DNA of 64,000 bases from Gemmatimonadota bacterium (GTDB taxonomy: Bacteria > 4572-55 > J002): NCBI GenBank assembly GCA_003697105.1, contig RFFQ01000146.1, positions 28,020 to 92,019 of the forward strand, given 5' to 3'. This document shows, one piece after another, positions 9,701 through 17,424 of the stretch. The first letter of the stretch is position 1, and every line of letters starts with the position of its first letter. The position numbers and the translations under genes are program-made. The notes beneath the pieces were generated by a model. The model did no database searches. It saw only the letters and a program-made list of their open reading frames with translations, and had not been told where the DNA came from.

Positions 9701-11292
9701 ATGATGATGGTCAAGGCGTCGGTGTCGGTATCATTTGCCGCACCGGAATTATCTTGCACGGAAACCGTCACGACATAGGAACCGGGTTCGCGGTAGGTGT
9801 GTACCACGCGCGCACCTTGGAGCTGTGTTCCATCGCCCATATCCCAGAAGAAACTAAGCAGATTGCCGTCGGGGTCCTGGGAGCGGGAGGCATCCAGTAC
9901 CACCGTATTGCAAAAGGGGAGCACATCCTCGCCGGGAACAAGCCCTTCATAAACTTGGCTACCATGAACTAACAACGTTTCATCCGGCAACACCGACCCC
10001 GCTTTGAGAGTCAAATCTTCTCGTAAGATGAGCGCTTCCTCCAATGTGACATCCCGATCCAAAACCGTCTGTGCTGGGATACGTTCTCCACCTCGCACCC
10101 GAATATCCTGTGGAATTTCGGTGCCCTTGGCGAGGGTTGTCCCTTTGGGTAAGACGGAACCCGCCCGAAGTTCCACATCAGACTGCACCACATGGCTTTG
10201 GTCGAATAAAATATCTTCGTCCAGCTCAAATAATTCGGGAGAAAAGGTCTCGTCTTGTAGCGTGAGGGGCTTGCCAGAACGAGGCTGGACGGTGGAATAC
10301 ATGGGAAGGGGTTGGTAGTTCTGGTCGGTGACATAGATCACCACATCATTATTACGGAAGGTTCCTTTTTGAATTTCAAACGTCCAGGGCGACTCGTAAT
10401 CTTCTTCTAAAATATTATACGTGGTAGAAAACCACCGTTTGACATCATCTTGGGGGGGAATCGGCGGATGTTCATCATCCACACCGAGATCATATTTGGT
10501 CACTGCCCAGACGTTATTTCCGGCGGTGTAGGCGGGTATTCCGGGTCGCGTTGGTGTGTTAAGATACATCACGCTATCATTATCAAAGTCCCAAATATGG
10601 TGAATGAGGTAAGTGACATCTCGCATAACCATAAACGGGAATGTATGCAATACCACCCCTTTTTCATTGGGCATCCGGAACGACCATTCATAGGCAAAGA
10701 CTTGAATCTCGGTTGGGGTGGTTGGTCGATCGGGGAAAATGGAGCAATCTACGCGGTATAGATTCCCGTCATCGCCCTGAATGCCTTCTACAATTAGTTT
10801 GAAGATAAAATCCCCGTCGGCATATTCCCCTTGCGCCGGATTCACGGTGGCAAGCACAATCCATTTTCCATCCGTTTCGAGCTGCTCGGCAAATGTTGTG
10901 TCCGCCAAAAGAGTCCCCGAGCGGTAATCTCCGGTAGGATTGACGCCGCGGGCATCAGCAACTGTATAGGCACCTTCTCCTCCGTAAAGCGAAAATCGTG
11001 TTTGGGTGTCCCACATCCCTTGTGGCTCATCAACTTGGCCGCCCGCTTCCGGATCATAAATACGGATATATAATGAATCCACAATTTCTTCCGGAATAGC
11101 GAAAAAGACGGTCTGTGAAAAATCGTCATCACCCCAATCTGGGGCACTTTGATTACCAAACGTACACAAATAGGGAATATTTAAACTGGGATGGGGGACT
11201 TCATCCGCTTCTTGGTAGGATGGTGTTCCGATGATAAAAAGGATTCCCAAAAACAGGGTTACGAGGACGTTACGGAACATCGGTGTAAACAT
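6766..11292 (-). CDS. Secreted protein with twelve PKD domains
   Basis: A 1508-residue exported protein. It starts with a hydrophobic signal (MFTPMFRNVLVTLFLGILF); the ATG at 11290-11292 is chosen because GGAGG precedes it. Residues about 30-370 form a region I do not recognise (it contains DPEAGGQVDEPQG). A stretch of short hydrophobic repeats follows (about 370-460, for example LRAGSVLPKGTTLAKG and LKAGSVLPDETLL). Then come twelve PKD domains of about 85-90 residues, each with a WDFGDG-type core and HTY..PG.Y..TL.V. PKD domains usually mediate protein or polysaccharide contacts at the surface. No type IX tail or membrane anchor is seen at the C-terminus. It is divergent from the ATPase/coiled-coil pair, whose second protein also carries PKD domains. 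Confidence 0.9.
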   Translation of the reverse strand: MFTPMFRNVLVTLFLGILFIIGTPSYQEADEVPHPSLNIPYLCTFGNQSAPDWGDDDFSQTVFFAIPEEIVDSLYIRIYDPEAGGQVDEPQGMWDTQTRFSLYGGEGAYTVADARGVNPTGDYRSGTLLADTTFAEQLETDGKWIVLATVNPAQGEYADGDFIFKLIVEGIQGDDGNLYRVDCSIFPDRPTTPTEIQVFAYEWSFRMPNEKGVVLHTFPFMVMRDVTYLIHHIWDFDNDSVMYLNTPTRPGIPAYTAGNNVWAVTKYDLGVDDEHPPIPPQDDVKRWFSTTYNILEEDYESPWTFEIQKGTFRNNDVVIYVTDQNYQPLPMYSTVQPRSGKPLTLQDETFSPELFELDEDILFDQSHVVQSDVELRAGSVLPKGTTLAKGTEIPQDIRVRGGERIPAQTVLDRDVTLEEALILREDLTLKAGSVLPDETLLVHGSQVYEGLVPGEDVLPFCNTVVLDASRSQDPDGNLLSFFWDMGDGTQLQGARVVHTYREPGSYVVTVSVQDNSGAANDTDTDALTIIINEPPVAEAGTSRYSCVGETIRFDGTKSYDRDGTITQYMWYFGDGNSAEGAIVEHTYEKSGSYNVRLVVTDNSDTECNTNTDGMVVFVNEPPVANAGENIVSCEKTVRFDGRQSIDPDGVIMEYLWYFGDGAVGKGPQPTHTYEQPGVYKVKLVVLDDSPSECNTHFAEITVGINSSPVAEAGPDRTVCLGQSIFFDASGSFDPDGELFNYIWDFGDGTAPVEELSPTYTYAAPGVYHVVLTVQDNSETPCAIDTDTATITVESAPTADAGEDRLVSVGQEVHFSGERSQDPNQYPLTYKWTFGDLSDPVEGMTATHIYRKPGQYQVTLSVKNTALGPCSNDTDELTVTVNYPPEALTEGMQIGHVGQEITFDGSSSSDRDGNIVSYEWDFGDGSPVETGKIVTHPYAESGQYQAILTVRDDSGLPEGFDRDTMLVVINYPPVAKVNPSQVVCSGRVELNASGSSDPDGMIMDYQWDFGDGQTGKGAKVVHLYEQPGTYDVTLIVTDNSDTKMNQSFAKTQVTINAPPTPNIGERLQYTCVGAITSFDATASTDADGDPLTATWDFGDGNTGTGLSTTHIYQSPGRYKVIVTVDDGRGLPCSKSNISKTVLVNDLPVAVAGDDKLVNPNQEIAVNGGQSFDRDGYIKVYRWDFGDGSKPVEGVSTTHKYGEPGRYTVTLSVEDNSGLDCSMAIDQLTVTVNAPPVADAGPDIDGLCDLTVQFDGSQSVDPDGTIILYEWNFGDGSPTQTGVAPTHTYKQPGVYQVILTVTDNSGLSSGRATDVKQVSINNPPLAKIDAPSSVCPGSSFEVNAAASTDSDGQITGYFWDFGDGSPEVSGKTATHTFAKAGHYTVTLRVTDNTTGACNTTIVTKTIKANTPPVAIAGDDRVTCVKTANCALTFDGSQSYDIDGDNLSYYWNFGDGHTGKGVEVTHEYEKPGVYTVTLTVEDDTGTLCNKQMDTLQVTANAQPIIDLRKRE

Positions 11293-11388
11293 TGGGATTG
11301 ATCCTTCCTCCTTAAAATTTTGCTTGAAATATGCGCGGGCATGGTCTATAATTAGAAACAATTGCGGATTGTTGTACAGATTCCGTCC

Positions 11389-11417
11389 AGCTTAACATAA
11401 TCTCCCCCGATTGTCAA
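11389..11417 (-). promoter_or_regulatory. Possible promoter for the PKD protein
   Basis: On the minus strand, TTGACA (11417-11412), 17 bases and TAAGCT (11394-11389). The -35 is consensus but the -10 is weak. It lies in the 234-base gap between the divergent starts. Confidence 0.35.
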
Positions 11418-11526
11418 TAATTTTTCGGGATGATTTACTCCGGTTTATCATCCGGTGTAACTTGTTGATAATTAAATAGTTGTGGATGGCATTGATACCT
11501 TATTTAGCTCTAGAAAAGCGAAACGT

Positions 11527-14500
11527 ATGACCACCTATAACCCGTACCTTTCTGAGGCTGTTGACACGCCTTCTTTTTTTTATGGGCGCTCGGAAACAAT
11601 TCGTTTTATACTCAACCAACTGCAAGAACCTCAGGCTCACCCGATCATCTTGTTTGGACAGCGGAAAGCGGGTAAAACCGCCGTTTTTCGCCATCTACTG
11701 CACCTCAAACCGGAGGGGTTTGTGTGGGTCTATTTTGATTTGCAAGGGTATGTACATGCGCCGTTAGCGGAAACCCTGTTCCATTTGGCAGAAGCCATTG
11801 CGCACCAACTGGATATTGCCATTCCCACCAAAAAAACCTTTTTGAAAGATGACCATTTCTTTGAAACCAAATTTCTGAATCAAATTCGGAGTGCACTCAA
11901 AGACCGTCACCCGGATCAGCCTCCGGCAATGGTGTTGTTGCTGGATGAATTTCATCTACCGCGCGGAGCAGATGTTGCCCGCGACGACACTATTGTGACC
12001 TTTTTTCCCTTCCTCTACCAGTTATTACAAAAGGATGCACCGCTACGGCTGGTGCTCACTTTTGGACCGGAATTAGCCATTTCCTACCGGAACAATCCAC
12101 AGGCATATCAATTATTGACCCAAATTTTATCATCTCCACTGCTCCACGAGGGCGTGTCACATCATGTTACCTCTCTTTCCGTTGAAGACGCCCTAAAACT
12201 GATCAAAGAACCGGTTGGAAATCAATTGGTGTACAACCCGGAAGCCCTAGACCGCATTTTGAGCCTTGCTAGTACGTGTCCCTTTTTGATCCGCCAACTC
12301 TGCGGTCTTATCTATGAGAAAAAACAACCGGCTGACTCCGAACCGGTGGCGATCTATTCCACAGATGTGGAAGCGGTGAAAACCGAATTTATCCGCCGCT
12401 TGCACTCCCATTTTGATGCCCTCTGGGACGATCTGCCCCTCGTGCAAAAAGTGATTTTCTGGCTTATTGCCAAACACCGGGATTCTCAGGGTGCCGTTCC
12501 CCGGCAGAAATTGGTTTCTCTATTGGAACGCCAGCATATCAAATTGCCCAAAGGTTTATTCCAAAACCACGAGTTAGTAGCAGAAGAGAACCATGTTGTC
12601 CGGTTTCGCATCGGCGGTTTTGGGGATTGGCTGGTGGATCAGGATGTCGAAAATGATTTGATGATCGATTTTGGGCATGCCGAGAACTCCAACAAAGATG
12701 GGAGTAGTGCCCATTTTGCCGGTGAATTTGAACGGGCGCTGGAGTATTACCGGGAGGCGGTGGCTATCAATCCTTACCACCTAGATGCCCAGCTTGGTAT
12801 CGCCGAAGTCCTGAGCCAATTGGGACGCACCGAAGAAAGCATTGAGGAGTACGAAAAAGCGTACCAATTAGACCCGTTTTTTGTGGCAGATGATCTGGTC
12901 AATGCCCGCTTAAAGTATGCCGGAGAATTGGAACAAGCCGGCGATAAAAATGGCGCCATTCTGCAATACAGCCGTATCTTGGAAATCTCACCCAACCATA
13001 TGCGAGCCCAAGAGCTGTGGGCGGAGTTGGTACTGGAAAAAGGACAAAACTTGTGTGAACAGGAAAATTGGGACGACGCGATCTATTGGTACCAGCAACT
13101 CTTGAACGTGGCACCAGCCTTGACCGTGGCACGATGTGCCCTCGCCGAAGTATATCTGCGGAAGGGAGAGTACGAAGCGGCGGTGAATGAATATGAAAAA
13201 GCCCACAATATCGACCGCAGTGAATCTGTGGCACACGGTTTGGCAAAGGCACGCCTCAAATGGGGTGAAGAACTCAAAGAAGAGGGGATGACCCCAGAAG
13301 CAATTGCCAATTATAAGCGAGTTCTTCTCACCGAACCGGATGAGGAAACCCGGGAAACGACCATCGCCAATTTGGTTAAATTGATGCTCCGCCGGGCGGA
13401 TCAAAGTGCTCAAGCCGGTGACCTGTTAAAAGCTCGGGAGGAATATCGCCGCGTGATCGAGATGGACGGTAATTGCTTAGAAGCCATGATCAAAGAAGCC
13501 GGTGTTGTCTATGCCATGGGTGATTATGACGAAGCGATTCGCCTGTTTGAAGCCGCCTGTGAAATCAATGAGGACATCGCTAAACCCGCCATGATTGCCA
13601 CTCAACTCAATTATGCCGATCGATTAGCCACAAATGGCGCTTGGGACACCGCCATGGAGGTGTGCGACACCGTTCTTGCGCTCGACCCGGAAAATGTGTT
13701 GGCACAGGATAAACGCCGGCAATTTGAAGACCGCCGGAATCAGACTCCACCGGTGGCAGATGCCGGCACCACTGGTGAACCGGTTTCGACCGCTGATCCA
13801 GACCCCGTTACCGCGGATTCCGAGCAGGATACTGTTGACCTCGACCGGGAATACCAGCAGGCGATGGCATATCTGGAAAATAAACAGTGGGATGAGGCGT
13901 TGGAATCCCTCAATCATATTTTTGAACAGGACCCAGACTACCGGGATGCGGATCAAACCCCGATACCGGTCTGGATTAGCCGTGCCTTTTTGGCCCGTGT
14001 CGGGCTTGCCGAAGACCTCCTGCCCCAACGCATACAGCAGTTGGAAGCGGAACTTGCTGCCCTAAAAGACGCTCATGCGGTGGAATTAGAAACCTTGCGC
14101 ACGGCGGAAACTGAGGCAAGTTGGCAGTTAGAGTCGCTGGAAACCGAACGAGACCAGTTGCAGATAGAACTGAAAACCGTCCAGCGCCAATTAGCGGATG
14201 CCGAGGCAAAAGTCAAACAGATGGAGGCAGAAAACCTGATCCGGAATGCAGAAGTGGCTGCCCATTCACAAGACCTTTCGGTACACGTCACATCTGCCGA
14301 CCAAACTATCGATGAAATGAACGACTTGATCGCGCAACTGAATTTAGAAAAACAAGCCCTTAAACATGAAGTGGCGCAGTTGCGAGACCAATTACTGGAA
14401 CAAGCCGATCTGTTTGACCACTCGGAGGATACTCCCCAAGAGACCCTCTTGGCAGAGACGGAACAACTCCAGCACGAAAACGACCAACTCCGTAAAACGA

Positions 14501-17424
14501 ACGAGATGCTTGCCGCCCAACTCCAACGCTTACAAGAGGAAATAGAAGCCTCCGCCCCACCGGCTGAAACCGGAGCACCTGCGGCGGATCGCATTGCGGA
14601 ACTTGAAGCCCAGCTTGCCACGCTAAAAACAGAACGTAATGAGTTACAAACCGTACTGGATCAGGTACAGTCCGATGCGGCGGAGCTTAAACAGGAATTC
14701 ACAAGCCTACGCGAACAGCACCAGCATGACGCCGAGACCGTTAAAGCGCTGGAACAAGCAAATCGACAACTCCAAGAAGAAATCGTTGCCTTGGAACAGG
14801 ATGCGATTGACCCGCAGGAATTGAAACAAGCGGAAGAAACCATTGCCCAATTGACCCGTGAACGAGATCAATTGCAACTGGATTTGCAGGTCGCAAATGA
14901 AAAACTGAAAACCTTACAAAATTCGATCCAAAATACGCCGGATCGATCCGCTGAAATTAGGGCATTGGAAAACGAAATTGACATCCTCACAGAACGTTTA
15001 GAACACGCCACCGGTAAGGAAAACAAGCTGATCCAGAAAAACGTCAAGATGATGGACATCAACACCCGGTTGCTCAAACAGATTTCCGAATTGCAGACCG
15101 AAGTAGAGAATGCCCAATCCCGGCTAAATGAAACAACTCAGCGTTATGAAAAGACCGAAATTCCCGCCTACAGGCTCAAACTTGAAAATCTGAAACGGGA
15201 GTTGGAACAGCAGACGGCGGATTATGACCAATTACACGCTGAAGTGGAGCATCTTCGGGCAGAAAATCAGCAATTACACGATCAGATTGCGCAACTGGAA
15301 GACCGAACCTCTGAACTCGACCTCAACCTGAAAAGTTATGAAACAGACCAACTGCGACCGTTGGAACAGGAGGCGAATACACTCCGCCAACAATTGCACG
15401 AACGGGATCAGCAGATAAATGAACTCCAGAAAACCATTACCCGCTTGGAAACTCAATTGGACAACTTGAAGGCGGATTTGGCAGAGCAACAACGTCGCTA
15501 TGAGGAAGTTGAAATCCCAAAACGAGAAGATGCCATCCGGGCATTGGAAGCCCAACAGCAAGAACAGACGGCGGCTCAGACTGCACTGGAGGAACAACTC
15601 CAACGCACACAAGCCGAGCTAGATGACGCACGCCAACAATGGCGAGATATTGAGCACGATTATAAAACACTTCAAACGACGAACCAAGACCTCCAGCACC
15701 GAGTTGAAGACCTGCAACACCAATTGGAGACCATTCAACACGAACGAGACCAACTCCAACAAGAAATCACCGGTTTGCAGCAGAAATTAGAAGCAGAACA
15801 ATTCCGACATCAGGAAGAACGAAAGTCGTTAAAAAGCGAAATTGAAACGTTAGCCACGGAAGCCGAACAGTACGCCCTCCAGACGGATGAACTGCGACAA
15901 TTGCTCACCCAGCAACAAGCCACCGCCGAGAAACTGCGGGCAGAATATGACCACTTAGAAGAGCAATACGAACAGGTGCGCCTGCCAGAGCTAAACGAAA
16001 AAATTCAGACATTGCAAGAGAACGTCACTCATCTGGAAGCGCGACAGGTAGAACTGGAAAATCTGCTGGATAAAGCCGAACGCGATTTAGCCTACCGTCA
16101 GGAACGGCTGAACCAATTACAGCAACGATATGATACGGAAACGGCATCCTTGCGGCGACAAATTGAGAACCTCTCCCAAGCGCTCGAGGCAAAATCCGAC
16201 AATGAACAAAATCTATTGGAAAACAACACGGCGCTGACGCGTGCCAATACGGATTTGTTGCGACAGTTGTCGCAGTTAAAAGATGAACTGAATGAGGCTC
16301 AAAGACAACAAGCCCAATTTGAACAGATCGAACGCCTCCAGTTACAAAATGAAATCGATAAACTCAAGCGAACCTTAGCCACCGAGGAACACCAGCGAGA
16401 ACACTTGGAAAGCGAACTGGAAACGGCGACGCAGGCGCTGGAAGATGCGCATCAACGGGCAATAACTCTACAACAGGATTATGAAGAAAATGTGATTGCC
16501 CCCCTCCAACAAGAGGTGGATGACTTGCGCCGGACCGTGAATGAAGCTAAAACACATGAAGAGATTTTACAACGCCGGTTGCGTGAAATGGAGCAGGAAA
16601 ATCATCAATTGGTACGTGATCTGGAAGCATTGCGCGAAGAATATCAAACCGAACGCTTGCCCCAATTAGAGCGACAACTCAAAGACCAACAGGAAGAAAC
16701 GGCGGCTAAAGCCAACCGCATTCGTGAACTGGAGACCCAACTCCACATTAAGGACCAAGAGATGGCGGCGTTGCGGACAGAACTTCAGCAGATGCAAACA
16801 CACTATGAACAGGAACGCTTGGCTCCGTTAGAGCAGCGTCTGGCACAACTGGAAACGCAACTGTTTGAAGCCGAAGGTAACCTCAGTGATGCCCGGGCAC
16901 ATGCCACCTCCCTGCAAGACCAAATTGATGATTTACAGCAACAGTTGGAAGAACAACAAATTCGGTATGAAGTTCAGCAGATTAAGCCGCTGCAACACCA
17001 GATCGACCTTCTTCAACAAAAAGTAACCGCCGCGGAACGTACCGAAAATCAATTGAAGGCAAAAGCGGAAGATGCTGAATCCGCCCACCAGTATGCGTTG
17101 CAACAGATTGAAGTTTTGCAGGATGAAATCGATCTCCTGCGGGAAAAAGCCGATCACGTTCGCCAACAGTACGAACACGAGCGCATTCCCGCCTTGCAAC
17201 GAAAGATCGAGCGCCTCACCCAATCCAACCATGAAAAAAGTGAAAATATTGAACGGCTGAACCGGCTTCTTGCCGAAAAATTGGAAGAAGAAGAAGAATT
17301 GCTCCGCCACAATACGGAAATGAGTGATAGCAATACCCGTTTGTTAAAGAAAATCAATGAGTTGCAGCGAGAAATTGTCTCATTACGCCAACCGTTACCC
17401 AACGCTGATACGGAAGAGTCATGA
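11527..17424 (+). CDS. Giant ATPase-TPR-coiled-coil protein
   Basis: A 1965-residue cytoplasmic protein without signal peptide or membrane span. Residues 1-380 are a P-loop ATPase of the archaeal-ATPase/STAND-like kind: Walker A GQRKAGKT (44-51) and Walker B MVLLLDEFH (D140, E141). Residues about 390-735 hold TPR-like repeats (EYEKAYQLDPFF, EYEKAHNIDRSE). A TPR-like unit near 780-810 is followed by some 1130 residues of coiled coil to the end. The coil carries an aromatic-E-x3-(I/L)-P motif at aromatic positions 1207, 1271, 1325, 1379, 1481, 1535, 1598, 1652, 1706, 1760, 1814 and 1882, mostly 54 residues apart. A GTG 45 bases upstream (11482) is an alternative start; MTTYNPY from ATG 11527 looks more natural. 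The stop overlaps the next start. Function unknown; a long scaffold or tether is inferred. Confidence 0.9.
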   Translation: MTTYNPYLSEAVDTPSFFYGRSETIRFILNQLQEPQAHPIILFGQRKAGKTAVFRHLLHLKPEGFVWVYFDLQGYVHAPLAETLFHLAEAIAHQLDIAIPTKKTFLKDDHFFETKFLNQIRSALKDRHPDQPPAMVLLLDEFHLPRGADVARDDTIVTFFPFLYQLLQKDAPLRLVLTFGPELAISYRNNPQAYQLLTQILSSPLLHEGVSHHVTSLSVEDALKLIKEPVGNQLVYNPEALDRILSLASTCPFLIRQLCGLIYEKKQPADSEPVAIYSTDVEAVKTEFIRRLHSHFDALWDDLPLVQKVIFWLIAKHRDSQGAVPRQKLVSLLERQHIKLPKGLFQNHELVAEENHVVRFRIGGFGDWLVDQDVENDLMIDFGHAENSNKDGSSAHFAGEFERALEYYREAVAINPYHLDAQLGIAEVLSQLGRTEESIEEYEKAYQLDPFFVADDLVNARLKYAGELEQAGDKNGAILQYSRILEISPNHMRAQELWAELVLEKGQNLCEQENWDDAIYWYQQLLNVAPALTVARCALAEVYLRKGEYEAAVNEYEKAHNIDRSESVAHGLAKARLKWGEELKEEGMTPEAIANYKRVLLTEPDEETRETTIANLVKLMLRRADQSAQAGDLLKAREEYRRVIEMDGNCLEAMIKEAGVVYAMGDYDEAIRLFEAACEINEDIAKPAMIATQLNYADRLATNGAWDTAMEVCDTVLALDPENVLAQDKRRQFEDRRNQTPPVADAGTTGEPVSTADPDPVTADSEQDTVDLDREYQQAMAYLENKQWDEALESLNHIFEQDPDYRDADQTPIPVWISRAFLARVGLAEDLLPQRIQQLEAELAALKDAHAVELETLRTAETEASWQLESLETERDQLQIELKTVQRQLADAEAKVKQMEAENLIRNAEVAAHSQDLSVHVTSADQTIDEMNDLIAQLNLEKQALKHEVAQLRDQLLEQADLFDHSEDTPQETLLAETEQLQHENDQLRKTNEMLAAQLQRLQEEIEASAPPAETGAPAADRIAELEAQLATLKTERNELQTVLDQVQSDAAELKQEFTSLREQHQHDAETVKALEQANRQLQEEIVALEQDAIDPQELKQAEETIAQLTRERDQLQLDLQVANEKLKTLQNSIQNTPDRSAEIRALENEIDILTERLEHATGKENKLIQKNVKMMDINTRLLKQISELQTEVENAQSRLNETTQRYEKTEIPAYRLKLENLKRELEQQTADYDQLHAEVEHLRAENQQLHDQIAQLEDRTSELDLNLKSYETDQLRPLEQEANTLRQQLHERDQQINELQKTITRLETQLDNLKADLAEQQRRYEEVEIPKREDAIRALEAQQQEQTAAQTALEEQLQRTQAELDDARQQWRDIEHDYKTLQTTNQDLQHRVEDLQHQLETIQHERDQLQQEITGLQQKLEAEQFRHQEERKSLKSEIETLATEAEQYALQTDELRQLLTQQQATAEKLRAEYDHLEEQYEQVRLPELNEKIQTLQENVTHLEARQVELENLLDKAERDLAYRQERLNQLQQRYDTETASLRRQIENLSQALEAKSDNEQNLLENNTALTRANTDLLRQLSQLKDELNEAQRQQAQFEQIERLQLQNEIDKLKRTLATEEHQREHLESELETATQALEDAHQRAITLQQDYEENVIAPLQQEVDDLRRTVNEAKTHEEILQRRLREMEQENHQLVRDLEALREEYQTERLPQLERQLKDQQEETAAKANRIRELETQLHIKDQEMAALRTELQQMQTHYEQERLAPLEQRLAQLETQLFEAEGNLSDARAHATSLQDQIDDLQQQLEEQQIRYEVQQIKPLQHQIDLLQQKVTAAERTENQLKAKAEDAESAHQYALQQIEVLQDEIDLLREKADHVRQQYEHERIPALQRKIERLTQSNHEKSENIERLNRLLAEKLEEEEELLRHNTEMSDSNTRLLKKINELQREIVSLRQPLPNADTEES

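Noticed and set aside
6766..11292. Regularly spaced DNA similarity that could suggest a repeat array
   Set aside because: The spacing (about 260 bases) and variation follow the PKD domains of one protein; it is not a CRISPR or satellite array.
14073..14621. Serine-rich minus-strand frame in the coiled-coil gene
   Set aside because: It is the complement of Glu/Gln/Lys-rich coil codons, has no ribosome-binding site and resembles no protein.
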